Assembly: GCA_911728435.2 (NCBI GenBank)
Contig: OU452210.1
Coordinates: forward strand, 4,464,001-4,528,000
Length of the DNA: 64,000 nt
Reading direction: 5' to 3'
DNA from: Apoderus coryli
Lineage: Eukaryota > Arthropoda > Insecta > Coleoptera > Attelabidae
Positions 1 through 10,595 of the stretch are shown here, piece after piece. A program made the translations under genes and the position numbers. Every line of letters starts with the position of its first letter. The first letter of the stretch is position 1. Under the pieces are notes generated by a model. The model was not told the origin of the DNA. It did not search any database and saw nothing but the letters and a program-made list of their open reading frames with translations.

Positions 1-1
1 G

Positions 2-103
2 ATTGTTAGAGTAATAGAAGTTCGAACAGCCTCTGGTGTTTATCGCCGTCCTATCACCAAAGTTTGCAAATTAGATGTAACAGTTGATGATGGTGAAAAC
101 TGA
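2..103 (+). mobile_element. 3' end of BEL/Pao retrotransposon pol (DUF5641-like tail)
   Basis: An open frame enters from the left edge and ends at the TGA at 101-103 (33 codons visible). It contains VRTASGVYRRPITKVCKLD, which matches the C-terminal tail (VRTA.G.Y.RPI.KLC.L) that follows the integrase in BEL/Pao polyproteins. A purine-rich run (GATGGGGAGAA, about 117-127) follows, with a TGT at 128; this is the usual arrangement of polypurine tract and start of the 3' LTR. I could not place the LTR end. The element lies antisense in the Cda5 intron left of base 610. Visible coding is intact, but nearly all of the element is outside the window. Confidence 0.75.
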
Positions 104-609
104 AACAGTTTGCACGATGGGGAGAATGTCGAATTTTTATTATGAATTATAATTTTATAATCATTCTTTGTATTTGTTGATATTATCACCCTGTAGTAGT
201 AGTTGAATAGAGAATAAAAAATAATAATTTGATGTAACTTGTCAGTTGATATAAATCTGATAAAATATCAAATTATAGACAAAAATAGATGATAATTTTT
301 TTACAATTTATTTTGTTGATTTTTGGAGTCTTTTTTCTATTGTATTTTAATCATTTTTTAATAACAAATTCACTGGTTTTTAACAAATTAAATACATTCT
401 ATAGTAACGTTTTGATTTCAAATTTCCACATGATTTTCTATGAGTGTAAGTTTCGAAATGGAATGCATAGACAGATATTAAAGCTGGTAGGATGATGATT
501 TGATTTTTTAGTTATGCTACAGTAACGTAGCATTAAAATCAATGATAGTTATAAAGAACCAACAGGTATCCAAAAATCCAACAACCTGGCCATAATCAAG
601 GCCACTTAC
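104..609. other. Intron / probable BEL-Pao 3' LTR
   Basis: AT-rich sequence with no coding signal. The first part is probably the 3' LTR of the BEL/Pao element, from about 128; its right border is not visible. A perfect 6-bp stem hairpin (TGCTAC / GTAGCA) lies at 515-532. Confidence 0.4.
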
Positions 610-835
610 GAAACTGTGTGTGAAGCCAATTCATGGCCATCTGCATATAGATTTTGTACTTGACTGTAATCCGTCCATTCATGCGATACATAAAAGGTTG
701 CAGAGATGGGGCAGCCGTTAGGGTTTTTTCTATTATTCTCAAATAGATCGATATAGTATTGTTTATTTAAGTCGTTTACAGCATCATCAAAGGTCATTAA
801 AATCATCTGTGGTGTTTCTTCAACAGGAACATCGC
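610..835 (-). CDS. Cda5: Cda5 exon: start of NodB deacetylase domain
   Basis: A 226-nt exon (acceptor ATTAG at 840-836, donor GTAAGT at 609-604). It begins with GC, completing a Gly codon with the preceding exon, and ends in phase 2. It encodes the first part of the polysaccharide deacetylase domain: NodB motif 1 is TFDDAVN, with the catalytic and metal-binding Asp pair at about residues 1475-1476 of the long isoform, followed by RKNPNGCPISATFYVSH and the beginning of motif 2, GHELASHTVS. The first motif-2 His is present; the second should be at the start of the next exon, outside the window. No lesion is visible, so an active enzyme is expected. The ATG at 804-806 is internal, not a start. 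Confidence 0.93.
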
Positions 836-1342
836 CTAATGAAGCAAAATAATTAAATTCTCGGAAGCATCTATTTATATTTATACAAAGTATAGAATTA
901 TAACTATACGAGGAAATAATATTTTTTTATATTTTTTTACAGATAATGACCATACAATCGGTCATTGTCGTTCCATCACTGATATTGAATGTATTATAAT
1001 TACAATTAAATAGAGCAATATGAATCAGAACATTTTTTTTGAATGTACTTCTCTGGTACGTGCCACACAGGCTAAATGAAGGGACAAGATAGGGTCGCTG
1101 GTGGATCGTCGCTTGCAAACTGCCAGTCACAGAACAAGAAATGGGCATAACATATCAAAATATTGTTTGGCAGACATCATGTATTATTTTGGGTAAAAAT
1201 CTGCCATCAGTAGCTTACAAGCTAATGTTATACTTATATATATATATATATATATATATATAAGCTAAGGGAAAATATTCACTTTAAAGTGACTCAACTA
1301 GAGAAAAATATACGTAAATTAATAACCACAATATAGTTTTAC
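836..1342 (-). other. Cda5 intron with (TA)14
   Basis: A 507-nt intron between the hinge exon and the first NodB exon. It holds a (TA)14 dinucleotide repeat at 1235-1262. Short frames here are in AT-rich sequence without coding character. Confidence 0.85.
1235..1262. repeat. (TA)14 microsatellite
   Basis: Uninterrupted TA dinucleotide run inside a Cda5 intron. Confidence 0.95.
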
Positions 1343-1536
1343 CGGGTATTTCTTTGCCTCCACAGCTACAGTCCGGTAATAGACAAACATCTTTGCGACA
1401 TTTAGCTGCAGTTTTGTCAGGTTGAGGTTGTGGATATATTGGATCAGGTCTAGTTGGTGGATATCTATAGATATCAATGTATTCAGTTGCCTTTGAAACG
1501 ATTGCGGTGGATGGTTTTAACGTTGGTCTGGAACGT
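1343..1536 (-). CDS. Cda5: Cda5 exon: Cys-rich hinge before the NodB domain
   Basis: A 194-nt exon (acceptor TTTTCAG, donor GTAAAA). It starts with A, completing CC+A (Pro), and ends with G, completing GGC (Gly). The first half is a Pro/Tyr-rich linker (YRYPPTRPDPIYPQPQP). The second half is the Cys cluster KCRKDVCLLPDCSCGGKEIPG, the conserved segment just before the deacetylase domain in insect chitin deacetylases (commonly CxLPxCxC..G..IPG). This places the following exon unambiguously. Confidence 0.93.
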
Positions 1537-1605
1537 CTGAAAATTGTGTAAATTCATTAAATATCTAAACACATTTAGGTTTATGAAATAATATTATCAA
1601 CATAC

Positions 1606-1707
1606 GGTGCAGGAGTTCCTCTATTTACTGTGACAGTAACTTCATTATTTGTAATTCCAGTACCGGATGAATAATGCGTAGAACCCCTTCCTCTAGTGTT
1701 GGTTGTT
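1606..1707 (-). CDS. Cda5: Cda5 linker exon, symmetric 2-2
   Basis: A 102-nt exon (acceptor ATTTTAG, donor GTATGT) encoding a Thr/Ser/Asn/Gly-rich linker (TTNTRGRGSTHYSSGTG... through VNRGTPA). It needs 2 nt from the upstream exon and leaves 2 nt, so it can be skipped without changing frame. The join CC+A to the hinge exon gives PRSRPTLKP. No fold is recognisable; it probably acts as a flexible, O-glycosylated spacer (inference). Confidence 0.88.
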
Positions 1708-1971
1708 CTAAAATAAAAATCATTATGCATATTTATGTAATTACTTAGTAAGATATTAATATTTATTGCTTTGCATTATTGTTGCTAAGAATATAGCTAA
1801 ATAGCAAACTGTGCGCTACAAAAACGTTATAACCCCATGCATATCGCATTGCATTCTATACTAAATGATGATAACGGATTGTGGTAAACATCGTTGTAAT
1901 GTTAATTTAAAATTGATTTAAGTACACTGTAAATGTAAAATATATCAAGGCTCTTAAAATATTTTACTTAC

Positions 1972-2010
1972 ATACTCTGGGTAATATGTTGTTGTCCCGT
2001 ACAAAGACTA
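1972..2010 (-). CDS. Cda5: Cda5 39-nt symmetric microexon
   Basis: A very short candidate exon with strong borders: acceptor TATTTACAG (ending 2011) and donor GTAAGT (1971-1966). It begins with 1 nt completing the previous codon, has 12 codons (SLCTGQQHITQS) and leaves 2 nt, so it is in frame with both the 8064-9128 exon and the 1606-1707 exon. Without it, those two also join in frame (AG+A). It is therefore best read as an alternative cassette. The single Cys may be unpaired. Support is splice sites plus phase only. Confidence 0.65.
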
Positions 2011-2751
2011 CTGTAAATATAAATGAGGAGGCTGCGGAATATACCTCGGAAGCCCAAAGCTAAATATCAAAGGGCCTATGAAGACAATTATCCGAAAAAA
2101 ATAAATTTTCTTTTTTCTAGGTTAAAGAGGATACCCAGTGTAAAGAAAAAAGGCGGAGAAGTGGCCGAAGAATATATAGAACCCCACCAGAGTAGAGTCT
2201 GGTGCTTCAGACCCTCTTGTTACTCTAAAACTGATGAAAGATATTACTTTGATAGACTCTGGTCAAGATGAGATGAGACAAAAAGCTATGATTTCGACAT
2301 GAAGCTTAGTTATCCCAGTGAGTGAGGATCCTATTTGTCTTGATTTTGAAGATTCTGGCACAACATTTCCAATTCCTGGGCCAGTTTGCTCCACATGTGA
2401 TGAACAAGCGGTCCATAGGGCTTTGGTGCAGATACTCTGTATATATTGCAGAACCATGGCAGTATTTGTGGGGAATAATATAACATGGTATGCATTTTTC
2501 GCAAAAAATGTTTTATTATTAAATACCTATATAGATGAATATTTTTTAAATTTCAAAAACAATGTTAGTAATATGAGAAATAAAAGTCGCAACTCCACTA
2601 AAAAAGTTTAACACATCACTCTTTGAATTTTGTTATCTGTGCGGCGTAATTCTATGTAATGTGTTTATTTTTTATTTAGTATAAATAATAATTATTTAAA
2701 AACGTTCTCCACGAGATTACTTCGACACATTTGTCTTTGCATACTTAGAGT

Positions 2752-2961
2752 TATGGAGGGTAGACGGAAGGAGAACCATCTGAATGTATTAAAAAGTATT
2801 ATATCATAGACAAACATAAATATGAAATATATTTATACATATATTGAAAAACATACATAAATTCATATCATATCCATTACCTACACGAGCGCCATTTCGG
2901 GGAGTTATCGAATTTTAACTTGTCTCCCATATAAGACGGTTCTTCCTTCTACTCTCCATAC
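2752..2961. repeat. Short foldback element
   Basis: Arms at 2752-2781 (TATGGAGGGTAGACGGAAGG...) and 2934-2961 (reverse complement TATGGAGAGTAGAAGGAAGA...) are imperfectly complementary over about 28 bp around a 150-bp AT-rich centre. It sits inside the larger inverted repeat 2573-3130. There is no coding sequence. Confidence 0.6.
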
Positions 2962-3014
2962 TTAGAGTATTAAGATTACTTACACAATGCAAATTGCTTT
3001 TCAGTAAACATTTA

Positions 3015-3054
3015 ACCAGTGATGATGAAGCAGTATCTTCGAAACATGTCTGGT
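3015..3054 (+). ncRNA. Degenerate hammerhead ribozyme-like motif
   Basis: ACCA / GTGATGA / GAAG-loop-CTTC / GAAA / CATGTC / TGGT gives stem I (ACCA with TGGT), stem II (GAAG with CTTC), the GAAA box and a GUC cleavage triplet. The first core base is G instead of C and one extra U precedes stem II, so activity is doubtful. Short stem III hammerheads of this form are known from Penelope-like elements. Confidence 0.5.
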
Positions 3055-3316
3055 CGGCTTTGAGAATTTCTCAAGTTCAAAGAGTAATTTATTAAACTTT
3101 TTTCGTGGAATTTCGACTTTTATTTCTCATATAACGCATTCACTCCTCTTCAGTATTTCTTCAAATACAATGTTAGTATCCTCAGCAAAACGCCAATCGA
3201 CATTTATAAACATTGTTTTAGAATTTGTAAAGTTTCTGTTTCTAAACATGTTTAACATTAAATTAGTTATAGGATTTAATGAGATGTGTTTTGTTTAAAA
3301 TCATAAAAAGTTATAT

Positions 3317-3851
3317 TCTTTTTCCAATTTTTCTTGGGGTGTTGGTTCTATATTACAAACAAAACATCACTTGGAAAAATGGTTATACAGTCACAATAAT
3401 CCCAACAATAAAAAAACTGCATTAACAAAACACTCAGAGTCATACAGCGATTCTTTTGATTTTAACAACACAAAAATTCTTGCAACCCAAACGCATAAAA
3501 AATAAACGAGAAATGATGGAAATGATACACATTAAAAAACAGAAAAATTGTAATTGTTTTAGATACCAGTTAAATGATTTTTTTTATGTATTAATATTTT
3601 AAAATGACATGGATTTTTAACCGTGAGTAATTTTTCATAATTGAACACTACAAAAGTATTCTATTGTTATAGGCCGTATAAATAATCTTACAATGTAAAA
3701 TAAAAAAATATTTGTAGAATATCCTACCTGCCGAAACGTTGTTGTAACAAACAGGAAAAAAATGACTACATGTTTTGATATAAAACCCTAAAAATCAAAT
3801 TGTTTGAATTTTTAATGTAGAACCAACACCCCAAGAAAAATTGGAAAAAAA
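3317..3851. mobile_element. Inverted-repeat (MITE-like) element
   Basis: Arms at 3317-3356 and 3813-3851 are near-perfect reverse complements over about 36 bp (CCAATTTTTCTTGGGGTGTT in the left arm). The 460-bp interior is non-coding and AT-rich. There is no obvious target duplication, so the family is undetermined. It lies in a Cda5 intron. Confidence 0.75.
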
Positions 3852-4454
3852 TTGATATACAATGTTTAAGCAAATAAAATAAATTAAATTAAAAAGTTAC
3901 ATGATAAACAATTAATTAGTTATTAAGTTTTTCATTGTCAAATTCCATTTTCCAATTATTGTTCTAAAATGAACACATTCTGAATAACAAACCTTTTTGA
4001 GATATAATTTAGTTAATAAACGTCAATTTTGACCTCTCTATGCACAGTAGACATCTTAAAAATATCGTTCTGGTTTTTATTAAGTGCAAAAAAACTTTAT
4101 CTTTCGATGTCAAATTTACCAACATCCGTAGTCATATTCATAATCTTCATTAAATTCATCTAACATAAATTGATTGCAAAGCAAGCTTATTATTTCTAAA
4201 CCCAAATTTCAAATAATAATTTGTGTGATTTGTTGTAGTGTTAATTTTGAGTATGGTGAGTAGAGAAAAGGAAGTAAGAGGGTAGTTGGTCTATAGTCAA
4301 CTCTCGTCTCATGTCATTTTTATTATTGAGTCGGTTCTCAAAAGCGTGTGTAGGTTGGGATAAGTGCAACACTATTTTTTACTTTACTGTGATCATGCAG
4401 AATTTAGTTATGTTGATTTGTGAAGCAATAAAATTAACACCAATATTTTAAGAT

Positions 4455-6092
4455 ACAGAGTGATTCACGATTAACGGGTTTTTAGAGGAAAACTACTTCG
4501 AAATTTGATTTTTTTTACGTTAAGTTATGTTTTTTAATAGGACTCCCTATATTTGACAGTACATTTCGAATATCCCTATAGTTCTGAAGAAAGTAACTAT
4601 TTTACATATTTAAATGCTATTCATTATCGTTGTTTTGAACTTTCTGAAAACGTTATTAGGAAATTTAAATTTTCTCCTGAACTTGAACTAGGTACTGTGT
4701 TAAATTATTTATGTTTATGAAAATTGCTTCCTTGATCTCAGATTTCACCGCACGCCTCATATAAAGAGCCCTTTAAAAAATCCACAGACACTATATATTG
4801 ATTGGAAGTTATGTTGTGTCCAGTTTCATATACCTATTAAATTATTTTATTTATTTTAGCCCCCGTTTCGAAACCTTCGTGGACGCCTATTACTTCGATC
4901 TTCAAATTCTGTCATTATTGACAACTTTTTTTTATATTTTGACGTCTTTTAACCTTTTTTTGGACAGGCTTCAAATTTGTTAAGGTGGCCTTGTATACAT
5001 TAATAATTGTACATCAAGGTCTTTTGAGCATAAAAAAACTACGTAATTTTTTTACTCTGTTTCGTAAATATGAGTTTTTTATATCTTGACCATATTTTTA
5101 TACCATTTACCAAAAGCCTATGTGTCCCAAAATGTAATGAGTCCCTGGCCATGTCCAATAATATTTTTGTACCAAATTTGGTTAATACCCGTTACGTTAC
5201 GTTATTGTGTACACGGACTGACAGAATGACAGACAGATATATTTTAAAAAAATGTTAGTTTCGTAAGAATTTTACTAGGCAGACAAATGCAGGTTTTAAT
5301 AGGTACCTCTTAGTGAATTGTGTACAGTGTAACTTCATTTTATGAATGCATATTTTAATTTCAAAAATTTTTTCTGGATATATTAAAAATATACATAACT
5401 GCGTCAGAAAATATGAAATTTCAAACGCGTTTGCCTTAATAACGGCAGCTATTTTCAATAAAGTTCAAAAATCGTAAATATAGAATTTCGTGTTGTATTG
5501 AATAAGATAATAGTTTATATTTTGTTTCGAATTTTTTGTATTCTTTTACATGCATTACAAAATTTTTCTTGTTTATTGTTGTATTAATAAAAATTATTTC
5601 GAGAATGGTTGTAATTTTAACCAAATGTCAATTTTTGTTGTTTTTAATGAATAAGAAAAATATGACATTACAAATGAAATTAAAGTGTTTAAACTAACTA
5701 AAAATTCGATAATTACCTGAAGAATATGAATCAACATAAATGCCTGCAGTTGTTTGGCTTGTAAATTGCCTACGCAACTCACATCTTATAAATGATAATT
5801 TCCGGATAGTTTATGATATTTTTTTTAAATCATTTTTACAAAATAACTATTTTGTCCAAAGCTATAGTTATAGGGAATATCATTATATTAATAAAAGTTC
5901 AATTTACTTTCAAGTGCTATCTATTGTCAAATATCGGGTGTAAACTTTGATATGTCACACCTTTTTGGTACACCCTGTATAATAGACACTAATGTATCTA
6001 CATCTACATGCATCCGGGTTGAAAAAAGTTAAAACATCGAAGTAGTTTTCCTATAACAAACCGCCCGTTAGTCGTGATTCACTCTTTGTAAT
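4455..6092. mobile_element. 1.6-kb DNA transposon-like element with terminal inverted repeats
   Basis: The left end (CAGAGTGATTCACGATTAAC, 4456 on) and the reverse complement of the right end (AAAGAGTGAATCACGACTAA, ending about 6091) match for about 60 bp, including GGAAAACTACTTCGA. The interior has no transposase that I can read and carries a nested repeat at 5080-5250. The superfamily cannot be assigned. It is inserted in a Cda5 intron. Confidence 0.65.
5080..5250 (-). repeat. Solitary copy of the repeat that forms the right-end satellite
   Basis: On the minus strand this reads (GACA/GTCT)-rich sequence, then ...AACCAAATTTGGTACAAAAA..TATTGGACATGGC.AGG..., closely matching the start of the tandem array at 62378. 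It lies inside the TIR element 4455-6092. Confidence 0.75.
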
Positions 6093-6952
6093 ACAAACTA
6101 ACTTGAACGATCCATGGGATTGATTAGGATTTCTTCAAAATCGTCAGGGTTTTTATCAATTCCTCCGATACTAATCCAAGAATTCAAAAATAATGAAATA
6201 AATGGCTATTTTATTAACAAAAACAAAACCTTCTAAATATCAAACTTGCGTTTTTCTAGAAATGGTATTCAAAACATAAGTGTAGCATAAACCTTAGAAA
6301 CAGCTTCTGTATCAAAAAGATTGAGCTTTTTGTTGAGTTTAATATGTTTAGATTTGTAATTGGCAAAGTCTTTAAAAGTATAAAATTGTATTAAGTTGTC
6401 ATAGGTTGTTAAAAAACAACAGCAATCCTAAAATGATATACCTATTTGATTTAGCCTTGATTTCATTCTACTCTATTTCTTTTCCTGCTGTTGGAATTGC
6501 CGTTTTTACCTGCAATTTTTTGTTTTGTATATTGTGTTAAAATTGTAAAGATGCTCAAATGGACAATTATGAGAAATCCAAGATGTATATTAAAATATAA
6601 GTTTAACATTTACGTTCACTGACTTGCTTCTTAAAATTCCTAGAATACGTTCAAAATAAGTACAACTTGAAAGATTTATTATTAGAGGAACAATATAAGA
6701 ATATATAAAAGTTTCATAATACTACCGGTTTTTCTAATTTAAAAAATAATTTTTTGATACCTACAAACGACCAAATGAGTTCATATGCATTCTACGAGTG
6801 TTGTCTGAAAAGTATTGAGTCTAACATCAGTGGTCTAGGCTTTCTAACGAAATCACGATTGGCTTCTTGCTCTGCAAAATATACGTTTGTGTATTTGATG
6901 ACTTCTTCCTTTGATGAACATTTCTCAAGAGAAACTCTTATATACCAAACCA

Positions 6953-7067
6953 AGGCTCCAAAAATTGAAATATGATTCCCTATTAATGGGGTCGTGATAT
7001 TAACGCAGGACAATGATATTATTAACTAAGGCTCAAAAAATTGAAATATGATTCCCTATTAATGGGG
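6953..7067. repeat. Local direct duplication, period 76 bp
   Basis: The segment reading GGCTC.AAAAATTGAAATATG... to ATTAATGGGG occurs at 6953-6991 and again at 7029-7067 with one mismatch. Confidence 0.9.
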
Positions 7068-7450
7068 AACAGCATATTCCTCGTCGTCAAATGTGTTTAT
7101 TTTTGCAATTTCTGCTTTGAATTTAATAACTAATGTTGAATAATACATCCCCGTAATTGCTATACCTTTTTCGAAATAAACGATGAACAAAATTACGTGT
7201 TTATTGCAGTAAAAATTCAGCATTTCCTTCTGGGCTTATAGAACGACTCTCGGATATTTTAGAGCAGATTAACCTTTTGTACAATACTGTTTTGTTTTTT
7301 TTGCCTCAAGAGTGCAGTGCAGTGCAAGTTGCTTCATCGCAAAAAATCGGCATTGTTTCGTTTAAACTGCTCTAATTAATGACTTGGAAATATTTACCTC
7401 AATATCTTTTTGAACCAAACTGAGCATGCGCGATCTATTTATTCTTTTGA

Positions 7451-7496
7451 GGTGCTTATAAGCTCTACTATCTGGTGCTTATAAGCTCTACTATCT
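7451..7496. repeat. 23-bp tandem duplication (x2)
   Basis: GGTGCTTATAAGCTCTACTA plus TCT repeated twice with no mismatch. Confidence 0.95.
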
Positions 7497-7680
7497 CTTT
7501 AATCTTGATTCCACGGTCCTCTGTACGATATGTTGAAAAATGTCCACCTTATTGGTGCTGGATGCAGTATAGGTATGGGTGACCCGAACATTCATCATCA
7601 ATCAGAGTCCAACTTAGTTTTGATTTTTATAGGCGTAATGCATTTAAAATAAAATAATTTCATCACCCCACAACATTCTA

Positions 7681-7869
7681 ACTGAGCGTTAAAAATAGTC
7701 GCATATAGCTGTGAGAGCCAATACCATTGCACTGCCAGTAGTTTCCACAAGTAACGCCATTTTCATGTGGGGGCTCAAAACTGTTCAAACAAGCCTCGTA
7801 TTTTGCATGAATGCATGAATTAGGAAAAAAGCAATTACAAAGCTCAATTTCGAATATTCTATGTGACAC
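7681..7869 (-). other. Unidentified Cys-rich open frame in Cda5 intron
   Basis: A minus-strand frame of about 62 codons preceded by an acceptor-like TTTTACAG. It has seven Cys in the order CNC, x5 C, x7 C, x13 C, x5 C, with text such as CLNSFEPPHENGVTCG and NYWQCNG. The spacing does not fit CBM14. The frame does not fit as a Cda5 cassette (the phase-2 reading hits TAG at once). It may be a relic exon of another small secreted Cys-rich gene or a chance frame. I do not recognise the family. Confidence 0.3.
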
Positions 7870-8063
7870 TGTAAAATTATTTTGAATTTTTATACTTAAA
7901 TTATCATAAAATAATCTGTGGAAAGAAATTTGACAGATACCTAATTAAATTTTAGTTTTAGTACATTCGCATGGGTAAGTTCAAGTATATTTTTTAAATT
8001 ATTTCCTATTATGAAAAAAAGTAGCTTTTATTGCCTCAACCAACTTTTAGCGGCAAACAGTAC

Positions 8064-9128
8064 CTCAGCTTTCCTTCGTTCTTGCACTTTGTACTCTCGT
8101 TACATTTTGGATTATCTCCTCGTACATTTCCGTTCGCAATTAAGGATTTAATAGCTGCGTTTACCCGGGATGCTCTTGTTGGATTAGGGCTTGTAGTAGT
8201 TTGAGTAGGAGATTCGGTGGTGGTTGTAGAGGTAGTTTTAAGAGGTTTGAGAGGTGGTGATATTTTATAGGAAGGAAGTTGGTCAGATTCAGGTTTTTGT
8301 TGATAATATATGTCAGCAATTGCTTCAGGTGGTGGTATTTCGACTGTTGTGCGAAAGTTTTTTTCTTTCGTTACTCGATTACTTAATAATTTTTTGTTTA
8401 TATATTTCCTCGTAGTTGTTAATTCAGTAGTTGTACTTGTTAACTCTTGAAATGATGTTGTAGTTTTAATTTCATCCTCAAATGAATCTAAGAAATCCTC
8501 TTCAGATTCGAAGGTTCTAGCTGACAATGACAATTCATGATTAATACGTACAGGATCAACTTGTTTTCGAATTGTTTTTAACACATTTAATGATGGAGTT
8601 GTGTTTGCTTTATGAACATTTTCTGTAGTAGATGATTTTGATTCATTTTTATTAATTTGACGAAATTTATACTGTTGTACAGTATTACCAAAAGCGATTG
8701 CCTTAGGCAGGATGGATTTCAGCAAATATTTAGGAGGGGAGTATGTCGTAGGTACAATAACTTTTCTCGTTTTATTATTAACATTTGTCATAACAGTCCT
8801 ATTAATAAATTTATCAATACCATTTACCGTGCTAGAGACATAGGGAGTTGACTTAGATGCTTTAGTAATGTAATGAAAAGCAGGAGGTTTTTCACTAGAA
8901 ACATGCAAAGGTAGAATAGATTTTAAACTAGACACCAACCCATGATTTTTGTGCACTGTCTTATTATTGTCATATAGTGTTCTAGTTGTTGTAATGTCCT
9001 GTCTTATAGACGGATTTAATATGGTAGGGAGGGAGAGAGGAATATCTAATACATGTCCCGGGTCATCCGGATTTGTTTTATTAGACAGTGCTTGTGTTTG
9101 ATTTTCATTGGCTGTGTCAGGCGATCTG
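8064..9128 (-). CDS. Cda5: Cda5 large linker exon, symmetric 2-2
   Basis: A 1065-nt exon (acceptor TTATTCTAG, donor GAG|GTACTG) carrying 354 complete codons. The product is low-complexity and disordered, with Thr clusters (TTTTESPTQTTTSPNPT), dibasic patches and one acidic stretch (FESEEDFLDSFEDE). Near its end, PKCNESTKCKNEGKLR holds two Cys. It begins with C completing AG+C (Ser) and ends AG, so it can be included or skipped in frame. The open frame runs 28 nt past the donor to a stop at 8036, so the donor choice rests on the phase match with downstream exons. Confidence 0.88.
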
Positions 9129-10595
9129 CTAGAATAAATCACATAATGCCTATGTATTACTGGTTTATTTCATTATGTTGTCTATATGTGAACAAACTCT
9201 TAGTATTAACATTTCATAAAAACTTGTTGATAAAAAAATAAAATAAATTCGCTATGATGGATGAAGGAATCTCAACTGCCACTCGTTTGGAAAATACTTT
9301 AATGAATGTTTGCGTTTAGTTATCATTTCCTCAGTTTAAAACTGGTAATATTCTAGCGAAGACTACGCGTATTAAATTAACGAAATAGTTACTCTTACTT
9401 TTTTAAGAAGTTTCAAGAAAACTAACACAGTTAAAAGGTTTGATTCCTGAAAAGTTTTAATTGATATAAGCTAGTTTATTAGGAACGCCTATCATAAAAA
9501 ATGATGATAGTAGAGCAAATAAACCGTTGCCATTTAAACATTACGAATGCATTAACAAAAGAAAGACCTCAGTATTTTTCAAACGAGAGCGGTACGTTTT
9601 CAAGCAGAATTTTTAGATATTTAAAAGCTTCTGGCTAAAAGAATAAATTAATAATGTAAATATAAAATATCAATATTATGTTAGCAAATTAAAATGTATT
9701 GTGAGAATAGATGATATCATTATTTCATGAATTAAAGCTGATGATGGTGAGAATAATGAATGACGGTAAAGGATACTACAAAAAACTAGCGAAAGCAAAT
9801 ATTTGGCTAAAGTTGTGAGAGAAATAATTATTTGCAATTTTATTTTAGACAGCGCTGTTATAAATAGTCTCTTACCATTTTCAACTTTCAGGGTGAACAT
9901 GAAACAAACAGTCTGTTTTTATGCCTTTCAAAATCTTTTATCACTTATTTATAGAAAAGATCTATGTATGTTTTAAAAAACTCCAACATATCGGACAATC
10001 ACTATCTTTCATAAACACGATTTGTTTTTTCATTGAGGCAATGACAAATACATTTTGTGCTTGTTATGAGCTGGGTGACATACAATACATTGTATATTTT
10101 GCTTTACAATCGAACAATATGATATTATCGGTGGTAAGGTGGGCAATGTACTTAACATACCCACAAACTGCGTAAAAATATAAAAACTGTGTTAGGATAG
10201 TATAAGATCATGTTTTTACTGTGAGCATACTTGTTGAATGTGTTATAACTTACGCCACAACATTATAATGACTTGATTTTTAAGGCATCAAATTAGTAAA
10301 ATTTTGTTCAATATATTATCCAAATGCCACTGGCTGGGTTCAGTCTGATGAGAAAGTATTGTTAGAAATTGGGTGTATAGACAAGTTGAACGTCTAAAAT
10401 AAATTGAAAGTATGAGTCTAGCCGTCTTCAGCTAGTTCGATTACCTAAACCTTAGCTTTCCATCAAAAAGGTAAATTAATGAAACGTAGATATAGTTTTT
10501 TCCCGCCATGCTGGAAACACTTTTATGGTGACTTTACTTAATTACCCTGTGTGAAATATATGATTGCCCAACAAATACCTATACAGGTCGTTATT
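9129..10595 (-). other. Cda5 intron, no feature seen
   Basis: AT-rich intron sequence; I see neither conserved frames nor repeats in 9129-10595. Confidence 0.6.

Larger units (their letters stand above)
2573..3130. repeat. Inverted repeat, 58-bp arms (probable Penelope-like termini)
   Basis: The segment at 2573-2630 (starting ATGAGAAATAAAAGTCG) recurs in reverse complement at 3073-3130 with about 80% identity. The right arm directly follows a hammerhead-like motif (3015-3054) and includes GACTTTTATTT, also found next to the motif at 36.7 kb. This suggests two Penelope-like element ends joined head to head or tail to tail. Confidence 0.65.
2011..3300. other. Cda5 intron: repeat-derived patchwork
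   Basis: The first part of a 6-kb intron. At 2100-2610 the + strand shows broken coding-like pieces in different frames, e.g. SEDPICLDFEDSGTTFPIP and CSTCDEQAVHRALVQ at 2321-2440, which I cannot assign and which look like a decayed element. Two inverted-repeat structures and a hammerhead-like site follow and are listed separately. Confidence 0.5.
6093..7677. other. Cda5 intron, two short tandem duplications
   Basis: AT-rich non-coding sequence. The only structures seen are a 39-bp segment duplicated 76 bp apart (6953-6991 and 7029-7067) and a 23-bp unit repeated twice head to tail (7451-7496). Confidence 0.7.

Noticed and set aside
7681..7869. A Cys-rich cassette exon of Cda5
   Set aside because: With the required phase the first full codons run into TAG, so it cannot be spliced in frame between 8064 and 1707.
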